From contig JAIPEI010000243.1 in assembly GCA_021737245.1 (NCBI GenBank), forward strand, positions 1 through 5,904: 5,904 bases of DNA, given 5' to 3'. The notes under the pieces were generated by a model. It saw nothing but the letters and a program-made list of their open reading frames with translations, was not told the origin of the DNA and did no database searches. Shown here piece after piece: positions 1 to 5,877 of this stretch. This DNA is from Deltaproteobacteria bacterium. Its GTDB lineage: Bacteria; Desulfobacterota; DSM-4660; Desulfatiglandales; HGW-15. Within the stretch, counting starts at the first letter, position 1. Every line of letters starts with the position of its first letter. The position numbers were made by a program, and so were the translations under genes.

Positions 1-1040
1 TCCTGGGTGTCCACCCCCCCGCCCCAGAAGCACAGGTCATCCCCGAAATCACGCTTCAGGGTCGCCAGATCCATGTTGCCGGCCGTGTACTGGACGGGGT
101 TCAGGATGTCCACCCCGATTTCGATGAAGTCCGGAATCAGGGAGGAGACCGAGCCGTCGCTGTGCAGCAGAATCGGTGCTCCCGTCCTGGCCTTGATGTG
201 CTCGTAGAGTCTTTTGTGGTAAGGCTTGATCAGCTTGCGATAGGTTTGGGGGCTTACCCAGGTCGAGTTCTGCATGCCCATGTCGTCGCAGACCTCGACG
301 ATGTCGATGTGCTTGTAGGCGGACTCGGCATAACGGTCGAACGCCTCGATGTGCGCCTGGACCAGCCTGTCCATGATCGCTTCGGCCAGGGCCGGTTTCC
401 CCACCAGATCCATCAGGAACTCCGACCATCCCCTCAAAAACTGGCCCGCCTGGAAGACATGACCCGCAAAGCAGCCGACCAGGGCGCGTTGATTGTTCTC
501 CCTGATAGTTGCGACCGTCCTCTCCAGCTCATCCAGGGGCATGTCATACCAGCCCGGACGGTCCATGGAGGCGAAAACATCCGCATACCGATCGATGTCC
601 CGAACCTCCTCCACATGCTGCAGAGGGTGCTTGCAGAGATCATAGTAGAAACCGCCGTCCGGCATGCGCAGGCACGCATCACCCTGCTCGTCCAGGACCA
701 CCCTGTCGCCGTTGTCCTGGGTCACCGGCTGAAATCGGGCCGGGACCTTGACCGGGGTTCCATCGTAGGCGCGTTCATTGCGCCATTCCGCCGGGAAATG
801 CCAGACCGCCTTCGCATCGGATCCGACCCGGTCCGCCACACGGTCGTCGACGATCACGATCTGCTGGCTGATGTCGACGATCCGGAAGGGCTCGGCGTCG
901 ATATCCAGCGCCCCGCAAAGCTTCCCGTAAGGGCCGATGGCGATGCCGCTGACATCCGTTCCCCCGAGGTCGATGGGAACCCTGTCCGTCTCTTCATGCC
1001 GGATGGCCTTCAGTACTCTTTCTCTCGAGGTCGGGCACAT
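1..1040 (-). CDS. URO-D-fold protein, uroporphyrinogen decarboxylase / MtaA-like family (3' end cut by window)
   Basis: Reading leftward from ATG at 1040 gives 346 uninterrupted codons before the window edge; family members are usually near 370-390 residues, so roughly the last 30-40 are missing. Family signatures are plain: DRVPIDLGG near residue 19, RGWSEFLMDL near 203, a CDDMGMQNSTW stretch near 251, GVDILNPVQ near 309, and LKRDFGDDLCFWGGGVDTQ at the visible end. The heme enzyme HemE has an early RQAGRY substrate motif, which is absent, so this is not HemE. The family includes corrinoid-linked methyltransferases (MtaA, CmuA) and many uncharacterised proteins of anaerobes. MtaA-type zinc sites use His-x-Cys; here the equivalent loop reads HSDG (293-296), with Asp where Cys is expected, so methyl transfer is uncertain. 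The start is fixed by AGGA eight bases upstream and the lack of any in-frame start further up. It is transcribed divergently from the IclR gene and may be its target. It is probably cytoplasmic, as no signal peptide is seen. Confidence 0.88.
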   Translation of the reverse strand, partial: MCPTSRERVLKAIRHEETDRVPIDLGGTDVSGIAIGPYGKLCGALDIDAEPFRIVDISQQIVIVDDRVADRVGSDAKAVWHFPAEWRNERAYDGTPVKVPARFQPVTQDNGDRVVLDEQGDACLRMPDGGFYYDLCKHPLQHVEEVRDIDRYADVFASMDRPGWYDMPLDELERTVATIRENNQRALVGCFAGHVFQAGQFLRGWSEFLMDLVGKPALAEAIMDRLVQAHIEAFDRYAESAYKHIDIVEVCDDMGMQNSTWVSPQTYRKLIKPYHKRLYEHIKARTGAPILLHSDGSVSSLIPDFIEIGVDILNPVQYTAGNMDLATLKRDFGDDLCFWGGGVDTQ

Positions 1041-1104
1041 TGCCGATATCCTGTCCCATCCCGGGCGAGGCGGTTTTTTCGATGCAAGGAGTGGAGGGCT
1101 GCTT

Positions 1105-1129
1105 GCGTCTGTCACGCTATGCAAGACGC
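1105..1129. promoter_or_regulatory. Inverted repeat GCGTCT-N13-AGACGC enclosing a TGTCACG site
   Basis: GCGTCT (1105-1110) and AGACGC (1124-1129) are perfect inverted arms around 13 bases. TGTCACG (1110-1116), the same heptamer as the tandem repeats before iclR, begins at the last base of the left arm. The element lies just downstream of the predicted start of the leftward transcript, so it could be an operator or a leader hairpin. No function is proven. Confidence 0.4.
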
Positions 1130-1147
1130 CTAAACATTATTTATGAC

Positions 1148-1175
1148 ATACTACCATCGGGGGGGATGGTGTCAA
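1148..1175 (-). promoter_or_regulatory. Candidate sigma-70 promoter of the URO-D-like gene
   Basis: On the minus strand TTGACA (1175-1170) is a perfect -35 box, followed after 16 bases by TAGTAT (1153-1148), a four-of-six match to the -10 consensus including the key TA and the final T. Transcription would start near 1141, giving a leader of about 100 bases. A perfect palindrome fills the spacer. Confidence 0.55.
1153..1170. promoter_or_regulatory. Palindrome ACCATC-G6-GATGGT in a promoter spacer
   Basis: ACCATC (1153-1158) and GATGGT (1165-1170) are perfect 6-bp inverted arms around six G. The element occupies the spacer of the leftward promoter, a classic repressor position. On the plus strand it is followed eight bases later by eight T, so it could also act weakly as a terminator against antisense transcription. 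An operator seems more likely, but neither role is certain. Confidence 0.4.
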
Positions 1176-1256
1176 TCATTTTTTTTCGAGAAAGAAACCC
1201 CGCCCGTTCCTTGATGCCCGGCCGCCGGACCCGGCTGCCTTTCGGCAAGATTTCTC

Positions 1257-1286
1257 TTGACAACCCAGCCGGGATTTCATTAGGGT
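1257..1286 (+). promoter_or_regulatory. Candidate sigma-70 promoter of the IclR gene
   Basis: TTGACA (1257-1262) is a perfect -35 box; 18 bases later TAGGGT (1281-1286) keeps the T1, A2 and T6 of the -10 consensus. Transcription would begin near 1293, inside the first tandem repeat, which fits autoregulation. The -10 is mediocre, so this promoter might be weak or need an activator. Confidence 0.5.
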
Positions 1287-1320
1287 GTCACGTAATGTGT
1301 TGCTTTGTCACGCATAGTGT
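1286..1320 (+). repeat. Tandem direct repeat TGTCACG-N4-GTGT (two copies), putative IclR operator
   Basis: Copy one is TGTCACG-TAAT-GTGT (1286-1300) and copy two is TGTCACG-CATA-GTGT (1306-1320). The eleven fixed bases are identical and the copies start exactly 20 bp apart, about two helical turns, so two protein units could sit on the same DNA face. Each copy contains a small CAC-N5-GTG dyad. The repeats cover the expected iclR transcription start. IclR-family proteins often bind near their own divergent promoters as dimers or tetramers, so autoregulation is the natural inference. Confidence 0.55.
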
Positions 1321-1356
1321 CCAAAAGTCGCCCTCCGGGCGATTCCCGCGAACAGA

Positions 1357-1361
1357 AAGGA
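1357..1361 (+). promoter_or_regulatory. Ribosome binding site fixing the IclR GTG start
   Basis: AAGGA (1357-1361, within AGAAAGGA) sits six bases before GTG at 1368. The upstream in-frame starts (TTG 1305, GTG 1317) lack such a site and would lie within the operator-like repeats, so the GTG at 1368 is preferred. Confidence 0.75.
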
Positions 1362-1367
1362 AACAGA

Positions 1368-2141
1368 GTGGCCGCTACGGGAGAAAAATACTTTTTCGTC
1401 AGTTCACTGGCAAAGGGGCTGAACGTCCTGGAGCTGCTGGCCGAGCACGGAGAGCTGTCCGTCTCCGAGGCGGCGCACCATTTGGGCTACAACCGGGCGG
1501 GCAGCCACCGGTTCCTGGCGACGCTTCGGGAGCTTGGCTACGTGGAGCAGACCGCCCGGAACCGCTACCGGTTGTCGCTCAAGTTGTTTCGTCTGGGTAC
1601 GGCGGTTGCGGGCCGCTTCGAAATCCTCAGGATGGCGCGGCCGCTGATGAACGAGCTGGCCCAGGCGTTCAATGAGACCGTCAACCTGGGATATCTGGAC
1701 GTTTCCGAGGTCCTCCACATCGACAAGATCGACTCCCCCGAGGTGCTGCGGATGGACTCGCCGGTGGGTTCCCGGGCCCCGGCCTACTGCACGGGGCTGG
1801 GCAAGGCGATCCTGGCCTTTCTTCCCGATGATGAGAGGGACCGGATCCTCGAGACGACCGTGTTCCAGCCCCATGGCCCCAAGACCATCACGTCCCGGAA
1901 GGCCCTGATAAAGGAGCTCGAAAAGACGCGGGTGAACGGGTACGCCGTTGACAACGAGGAGCTCTGCAAGGGCGTGAGGTGCGTGGCCGCACCCGTGTTC
2001 GACCACACCGGGATGTCCCGCTTCGCCATCAGCGTGGCGGGGCCGATCACCCGGGTCACCAGCGCCAGGGTCAAGGAAATACAGAAAGAGGTGAGGCGCG
2101 TCTGCCGGACATTGTCCCAGGCATTGGGGAACGCGGCGTAG
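1368..2141 (+). CDS. IclR-family transcriptional regulator
   Basis: This 257-residue protein has the normal IclR length and layout. Residues about 12-75 form the N-terminal winged helix-turn-helix (SLAKGLNVLELLAEHGELSVSEAAHHLGYNR onwards, with the recognition region followed by LRELGYVEQ and the YRLSLKLFRLG wing). Residues about 85-250 form the effector-binding domain, with its hallmark GSRAPAYCTGLGKAILAFLP stretch (134-153) and GYAVDNEELCKGVRCVAAPVF (191-211). IclR proteins sense small organic molecules through this domain and act as repressors or activators of nearby catabolic genes. The gene is divergent from the URO-D-like gene and heads the rightward set, which makes both directions likely targets; the ligand cannot be read from the sequence. 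GTG is chosen as start because of its strong ribosome binding site and because it gives a standard N terminus. The next gene starts 115 bp downstream with no terminator visible between. Confidence 0.95.
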   Translation: MAATGEKYFFVSSLAKGLNVLELLAEHGELSVSEAAHHLGYNRAGSHRFLATLRELGYVEQTARNRYRLSLKLFRLGTAVAGRFEILRMARPLMNELAQAFNETVNLGYLDVSEVLHIDKIDSPEVLRMDSPVGSRAPAYCTGLGKAILAFLPDDERDRILETTVFQPHGPKTITSRKALIKELEKTRVNGYAVDNEELCKGVRCVAAPVFDHTGMSRFAISVAGPITRVTSARVKEIQKEVRRVCRTLSQALGNAA

Positions 2142-2256
2142 GAGATTGAACGGCCGAGTTGAAAGGGTCTTCGATGCGGCCGGACCCCGAGGAGAACCGG
2201 AGCAGTCTGAAAACAGAAGCGGAAGTCCGAGCTGAAGACGGCGGGAGGAGATTCAA

Positions 2257-3204
2257 ATGTCCGAAACACTGATGAAGATTCGCGATTTCATGGAAACGCA
2301 GGGCGTGCCGGGAAGAGATGCATGGGATTTGCCGACCTCCTCGAAAAGCTTTGCGGACGGCGCCCACTATCGGATCGAGATCGCCGGGGTGGAGCGCGCT
2401 TCCACCATGGAGGCCCTGATCGAAGAAGCCCGCAAGCGGGACGTCCCCATACACCGCGTCATCGCCGCAGTGGGGGGCTCAACCTACTGCGACTTCGAGG
2501 AGCTCAAGGCCATGGCCCGGATGGGCCGGGATGAAAAGATCGAGGTCATCATGACCGTGGGCCATCGCAAGGGCTGGGATCCGGGGTCCAAGGAGATCTC
2601 CACGGGAGAGGGTGCGATGCAGGGCTTCCGCCTCCGGGGTTCGGACAACATCGCCTACCACATCGCCGACATCATGCGCAGCATCGAGGCGGGTCACCGG
2701 GGCTTCCTGGTGTACGACGAAGGCGTCCTGTCCATCCTCTCCAAAATGCGCGGGCAGGGCATCCTCCCGCCGGAAACCATCTTCAAGTTCTCGGTCTTCG
2801 GCGGGTACTGCAACGCCGCCGGGGCCCGGCTCATCGAGTCCATGGGCGTCAACTCCATGAACCCCCTCTCCGACGTGTCCCTGCCGATCCTGGGCGGCAT
2901 CCGCAGGGCCGTGGACATTCCCCTGGACATCTATCTGATCATCGTGGACTCGTTCGGCGGCATGTTCCGCGCCTATGAGGCCCCGGAGATCGCCCGTGTC
3001 GCCTCGCCGTGCTACTTCAAGTTCGAACCGGGCACCTCCGAGGGCGACATTTACAAGCCCTGGATCACGGAGGATTTTCACGCCGGTCTGATCCGCCAGA
3101 AGGTCAAGCTCGCCGGGATCGTCATGGAAATCATGCAGCGGCATGCACCCGAGCTGAAGACGTCGCCGAAAGGACCGGCGGACCTGGTTCTTCCCCGGCC
3201 GTAG
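2257..3204 (+). CDS. TIM-barrel protein resembling the U32 peptidase family, function unknown
   Basis: A 315-residue soluble protein, with no signal peptide or membrane segment. Eight short hydrophobic strands alternate with helices as in a TIM barrel, roughly at residues 39-43, 65-71, 95-101, 149-153, 176-180, 199-203, 223-229 and 252-256. Notable loops at strand ends are VGHRKGWDPG (101-110), VYDEG (152-156), FGGYCN (181-186), NPLSDVSLP (202-210), VDSFGG (230-235) and KFEPGTSEGDIY (255-266); these probably line the active site. I recall similar proteins in databases labelled 'U32 family peptidase', but their activity is not established to my knowledge, and proteolysis should not be assumed. 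The start is well supported by GGGAGGAG (2243-2250) six bases before ATG. It is the first structural gene after the regulator and lies 90 bp before the aminotransferase, so it probably serves the same pathway. An alternative is a lyase or aldolase-type enzyme on the same fold. Confidence 0.72.
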   Translation: MSETLMKIRDFMETQGVPGRDAWDLPTSSKSFADGAHYRIEIAGVERASTMEALIEEARKRDVPIHRVIAAVGGSTYCDFEELKAMARMGRDEKIEVIMTVGHRKGWDPGSKEISTGEGAMQGFRLRGSDNIAYHIADIMRSIEAGHRGFLVYDEGVLSILSKMRGQGILPPETIFKFSVFGGYCNAAGARLIESMGVNSMNPLSDVSLPILGGIRRAVDIPLDIYLIIVDSFGGMFRAYEAPEIARVASPCYFKFEPGTSEGDIYKPWITEDFHAGLIRQKVKLAGIVMEIMQRHAPELKTSPKGPADLVLPRP

Positions 3205-3279
3205 CCCTTTCGGACCCCGTCCCCGAGGGAAACGGTCGCGTGACGCTGCAGCCCGCGGCGGTATACACACTGCATGGAT

Positions 3280-3287
3280 GGAGTGAG
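3280..3287 (+). promoter_or_regulatory. Ribosome binding site deciding the aminotransferase start
   Basis: GGAGTGAG (3280-3287) precedes ATG at 3295 by seven to eleven bases. The upstream in-frame ATG at 3274 follows pyrimidine-rich sequence with no Shine-Dalgarno match and would add only seven residues (MDGVRRG), so 3295 is preferred. Confidence 0.55.
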
Positions 3288-3294
3288 AAGAGGC

Positions 3295-4470
3295 ATGGAA
3301 GACGAGATCACGCAACGCAGCAGGGCCGTGGAGTGGTCGGGAATCCGGGTGATGTTCGCCCTGGCGGACGGGATTCCGGATGTGATCAACCTGGGCATCG
3401 GCCAGCCTGATTTCGACACACCGGAGTTCATCCGGGACGCCGCCAAGAAGGCCCTGGATGACGGGTTCACCCGCTACCCCCCGGCCAAGGGGTTTGGGGA
3501 CCTCCGCGAGGCCGTCGCGGAAAAACTGAAGCGGGAGAATGGGATCGAGGCGGATCCGGCGAGCGAGATCTTCGTGGCCGTGGGCGCCATGCAGGTGATT
3601 TTCAACACCATCCTGCACGTGGTGGAACCCGGGCAGGAGGTGATGGTGATCGACCCGGGGTATGACTACTACTCCCAGATCCGCCTGTTCGGCGGGGTGC
3701 CGGTGGCGGTGCCGGCGTTCGAGAAGAACGGCTTCAAGGTGGACCCTTCGGACATCAGGGCCGCGGTCACCGACAAGACCCGCCTGTTGATCCTGAACAC
3801 CCCGTCCAACCCCACCGGCGCCATGCTCGACCGGGAGATCCTGGAGTCCGTCGCCGGGATCGCCGTGGAGCACGACATGCTGGTGCTGTCCGACGAGCCG
3901 TACGAGCACATCGTTTTCGACGGCAACAGGCATGTGAGCCTGGCCTCCCTCGACGGCATGAAAGAGAGGACCATCTCGGCGTACACCCTGTCCAAGTCGT
4001 ATGCCATGACCGGGTGGCGCGTGGGGTACGCGGCGGCCCCCAAGGCGCTCATCGACGAGATGGAAAAGCTCATGGAGCACATGGTCTCGGGCGTCACGGC
4101 TGTTGCCCAGCGTGCGGCGCTGGCCGCAATCACCGCACCTCAGGACTGCGTAAAGGAGATGGTGGCGTCATACGAGCGGAGACGCCGGATCGTCCACGAG
4201 GGCCTGAACGGCATCAAAGGCATCACGTGCCTCGAACCGGAGTCCACCTTCTACGCCTTCCCCAACATTTCGGCTTTCGGTCTGTCCTCCTGGGATTTCG
4301 CCAGGTACCTGGTCAAGGAGCACCGGGTGGCGGTCGTGCCCGGGAGCATCTTCGGCCGCCGCGGGGAAGGGTATGTGCGGCTGTCTTTCGCCGCGGACGA
4401 CGAAAAGCTCGAGGAGGGGATCCGGCGCATCGGAAGAGCCGCTGCGGCGCTCCGGAGAAGGAAAGGGTAA
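3295..4470 (+). CDS. Class I PLP-dependent aminotransferase (aspartate/aromatic fold)
   Basis: A 391-residue, full-length fold-type I aminotransferase. It moves an amino group from an amino acid to a 2-oxo acid with pyridoxal phosphate, in the cytoplasm. Visible landmarks in order: GIGQPDFDTP (35-43 region, substrate end), NTPSNPTG with the cofactor-contacting Asn near 172, SDEPY with the pyridine-nitrogen Asp at 200 and Tyr 203, TLSKSYAMTGWRVGY with the Schiff-base Lys at 234, and YVRLSFA with Arg 362 for the substrate carboxylate. All catalytic residues are present, so it should be active. This is the class I gamma group (aspartate, aromatic, alanine and similar substrates), and the exact substrate cannot be told. 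DoeD of ectoine degradation belongs to class III, so this is not DoeD. The M24 gene follows after 67 bp with no terminator between, suggesting that the two act in succession. An ATG at 3274 is a possible but weaker start. Confidence 0.95.
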   Translation: MEDEITQRSRAVEWSGIRVMFALADGIPDVINLGIGQPDFDTPEFIRDAAKKALDDGFTRYPPAKGFGDLREAVAEKLKRENGIEADPASEIFVAVGAMQVIFNTILHVVEPGQEVMVIDPGYDYYSQIRLFGGVPVAVPAFEKNGFKVDPSDIRAAVTDKTRLLILNTPSNPTGAMLDREILESVAGIAVEHDMLVLSDEPYEHIVFDGNRHVSLASLDGMKERTISAYTLSKSYAMTGWRVGYAAAPKALIDEMEKLMEHMVSGVTAVAQRAALAAITAPQDCVKEMVASYERRRRIVHEGLNGIKGITCLEPESTFYAFPNISAFGLSSWDFARYLVKEHRVAVVPGSIFGRRGEGYVRLSFAADDEKLEEGIRRIGRAAAALRRRKG

Positions 4471-4537
4471 CGGGCCGCGCTCCGCCCCGCACACGACCGT
4501 CCATCGATCCCCGCAATCGTTTTCCAGGAGTAATCCC

Positions 4538-5713
4538 ATGGCGCTTTTCACCGACGAGGAGTACCGGGCACGGATTGAGCGCACCAAGCGGTCCATGGCG
4601 GAGCACAACATGGAGCTGCTGGTGGTCTCCGACCCGGCCAACATGAACTACCTGACCGGCTATGACGGCTGGTCCTTCTACGTGCCCCAGGCGGTAGTGG
4701 TGGCGGCGGATGCGGAGCAGCCGCTGTGGATCGGCCGCGGCATGGATGCCGCCGGCGCCCGGCACACGACCTTTCTGGATCCGGAAAACATCATCGGCTA
4801 CCCCGACGACTACGTGCAGTCCCCGATCAGGCATCCCATGAACTTTGTCGCCGATCAGATCAACCAGCGGGGGTGGGGGAACGCGTCCGTGGGTGTAGAG
4901 ATGGACGCTTACTACTTCACGGCGCGGAGCCTGAACGAGCTTCAAAAGAGCCTTGCCGGCGGCAACATCCTGAACGCCGATCTCCTGGTGAACTGGCTCC
5001 GGCTCGTCAAGTCCCAGCGGGAAATCGGCTTCATGAAGGAGGCCGGTCTCATTGCCGAGCGGGTCATGCAGACCGCTCTGGACTGTCTCGCTCCCGGCGT
5101 GAGGGAATGCGACGCGGTGGCCGCCGTGTACAAGGCGCAGATGTCGGGTACCGAGACGCTGGGCGGCGACTACCCGGCGATCGTCCCCATGATGCCCACC
5201 GGGGAGAAGACGTCCGCGCCCCACTTGACGTGGACGGACGAACCCTACAAAAGCGGGCAGATGGTCAACCTGGAGCTGGCGGCCTGCCGCCACCGGTATC
5301 ACTGCCCGATCGCCCGAACCGCATACCTGGGGAAGACCCCTCCGGACAAGCTTGATCGATTGGCCTCTGTGACCGTCGAAGGCCTGAACCTCACGCTGGA
5401 CGCCATCAAGCCGGGCATGCGGTGCGAAGACGTGGAGCTCGTGTGGCGGAATCACATCGCCGGGGCAGGGTTCGAAAAGGAGTCCCGCATCGGCTACGCC
5501 ATGGGGCTCAACTACCCGCCGGACTGGGGAGAGCACACCGCCAGCCTGCGGCCGGGCGACAGGACCGTGCTGGAGCCCGACATGACCTTTCACATGATTC
5601 TGGGCATGTGGATGGACAACTACGGATTCGAATGCAGCGAGTCGTTCCATGTCACGGAGACGGGCTGCGAGACCTTTGCCGATTTTCCCCGAAAGCTGTT
5701 CCTGAAACCGTAG
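4538..5713 (+). CDS. M24 'pita-bread' hydrolase, ectoine-hydrolase (DoeA) / creatinase-like
   Basis: A 391-residue protein with the two-part creatinase / aminopeptidase P build: N-terminal domain to about residue 155 (SDPANMNYLTGYDGWSFYV at 31-49, ENIIGYPDDYVQ at 83-94), then the pita-bread domain. GGDYPAIVPMMPTG (209-222), SAPHLTW (226-232), RYHCPIARTAYLG (253-265), NYPPDWGEHTASLRPGDRT (325-343) and a final PRKLFLKP closely match what I recall of DoeA, which opens the ectoine ring. Metal-dependent M24 peptidases use Asp, Asp, His, Glu, Glu; here the matching places hold Glu 246, Pro 257 and non-acidic residues near 355 and 368, so a metal site is unlikely. His 229 is kept, as in creatinase. 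A metal-free amidohydrolase is therefore inferred. DoeB, DoeC and DoeD are absent nearby, so the substrate may be a different small nitrogen compound. The start has CAGGAG (4525-4530) seven bases upstream. Proline dipeptidase naming would be wrong. Confidence 0.85.
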   Translation: MALFTDEEYRARIERTKRSMAEHNMELLVVSDPANMNYLTGYDGWSFYVPQAVVVAADAEQPLWIGRGMDAAGARHTTFLDPENIIGYPDDYVQSPIRHPMNFVADQINQRGWGNASVGVEMDAYYFTARSLNELQKSLAGGNILNADLLVNWLRLVKSQREIGFMKEAGLIAERVMQTALDCLAPGVRECDAVAAVYKAQMSGTETLGGDYPAIVPMMPTGEKTSAPHLTWTDEPYKSGQMVNLELAACRHRYHCPIARTAYLGKTPPDKLDRLASVTVEGLNLTLDAIKPGMRCEDVELVWRNHIAGAGFEKESRIGYAMGLNYPPDWGEHTASLRPGDRTVLEPDMTFHMILGMWMDNYGFECSESFHVTETGCETFADFPRKLFLKP

Positions 5714-5877
5714 AGACGAGTGTCGGGGTTCAGCCCGCCCCATCCAGACCGCCCGGCCGCCTCGTGGAGCTCTCAAAACAACCGGACGGGCTCCCGCGCG
5801 GTCGACCGGGGTCCCGCCGAAGAGGCGCCCGGGCTGCGGCTGCTCCTTTAAAACCACGTTCCACGGAGATGAAGGCC

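Larger units (their letters stand above)
1041..1367. other. Divergent intergenic control region
   Basis: This 327-bp stretch between the leftward URO-D-like gene and the rightward IclR gene has no credible coding sequence. It is more AT-rich and repetitive than its surroundings, with a run of seven G (1159-1165) and a run of eight T (1179-1186). It holds one candidate promoter in each direction, a tandem 15-bp repeat, a related third site and two inverted repeats, each listed separately. A TTG codon at 1305 and a GTG at 1317 lie in the IclR frame but have no ribosome binding site. Confidence 0.8.

Noticed and set aside
162..1133. Long rightward open frame (323 codons) opposite the URO-D-like gene
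   Set aside because: It is antisense to a gene with clear family motifs over its whole length, is rich in Arg, His, Pro and Val as GC-rich shadow frames are, and shows no family signature.
1305..1367. N-terminal extension of the IclR protein from TTG 1305
   Set aside because: It has no ribosome binding site, lies across the operator-like repeat, and the extra residues (Ser, Arg, Lys-rich) match no IclR feature; GTG 1368 has a strong site.
3236..3244. GCGTGAC before the aminotransferase, reverse complement of most of the operator heptamer
   Set aside because: Only a partial match with no GTGT half or second copy; such a short GC-rich word is expected by chance.
2479..4080. Leftward open frame of 533 codons across two rightward genes
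   Set aside because: It spans the U32-like gene, a gap and most of the aminotransferase; its composition is that of a high-GC antisense frame and it has no recognisable domain.
4373..4537. N-terminal extension of the M24 protein by 55 residues
   Set aside because: It would overlap the aminotransferase end and has no Shine-Dalgarno support; ATG 4538 has CAGGAG at the right distance and gives the normal family N terminus.
5724..5737. Small hairpin CGGG-N6-CCCG after the M24 gene, as terminator
   Set aside because: The stem is only 4 bp and no T run follows, so it does not qualify as an intrinsic terminator.
5799..5808. Perfect 10-bp palindrome CGGTCGACCG
   Set aside because: Isolated, not placed at a visible promoter, and short palindromes of this kind are common in GC-rich DNA.
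4313..5857. Leftward open frame of 514 codons opposite the M24 gene
   Set aside because: It overlaps the strongly supported M24 gene and the aminotransferase end, with no recognisable motif and low-complexity His/Arg/Gly-rich content.
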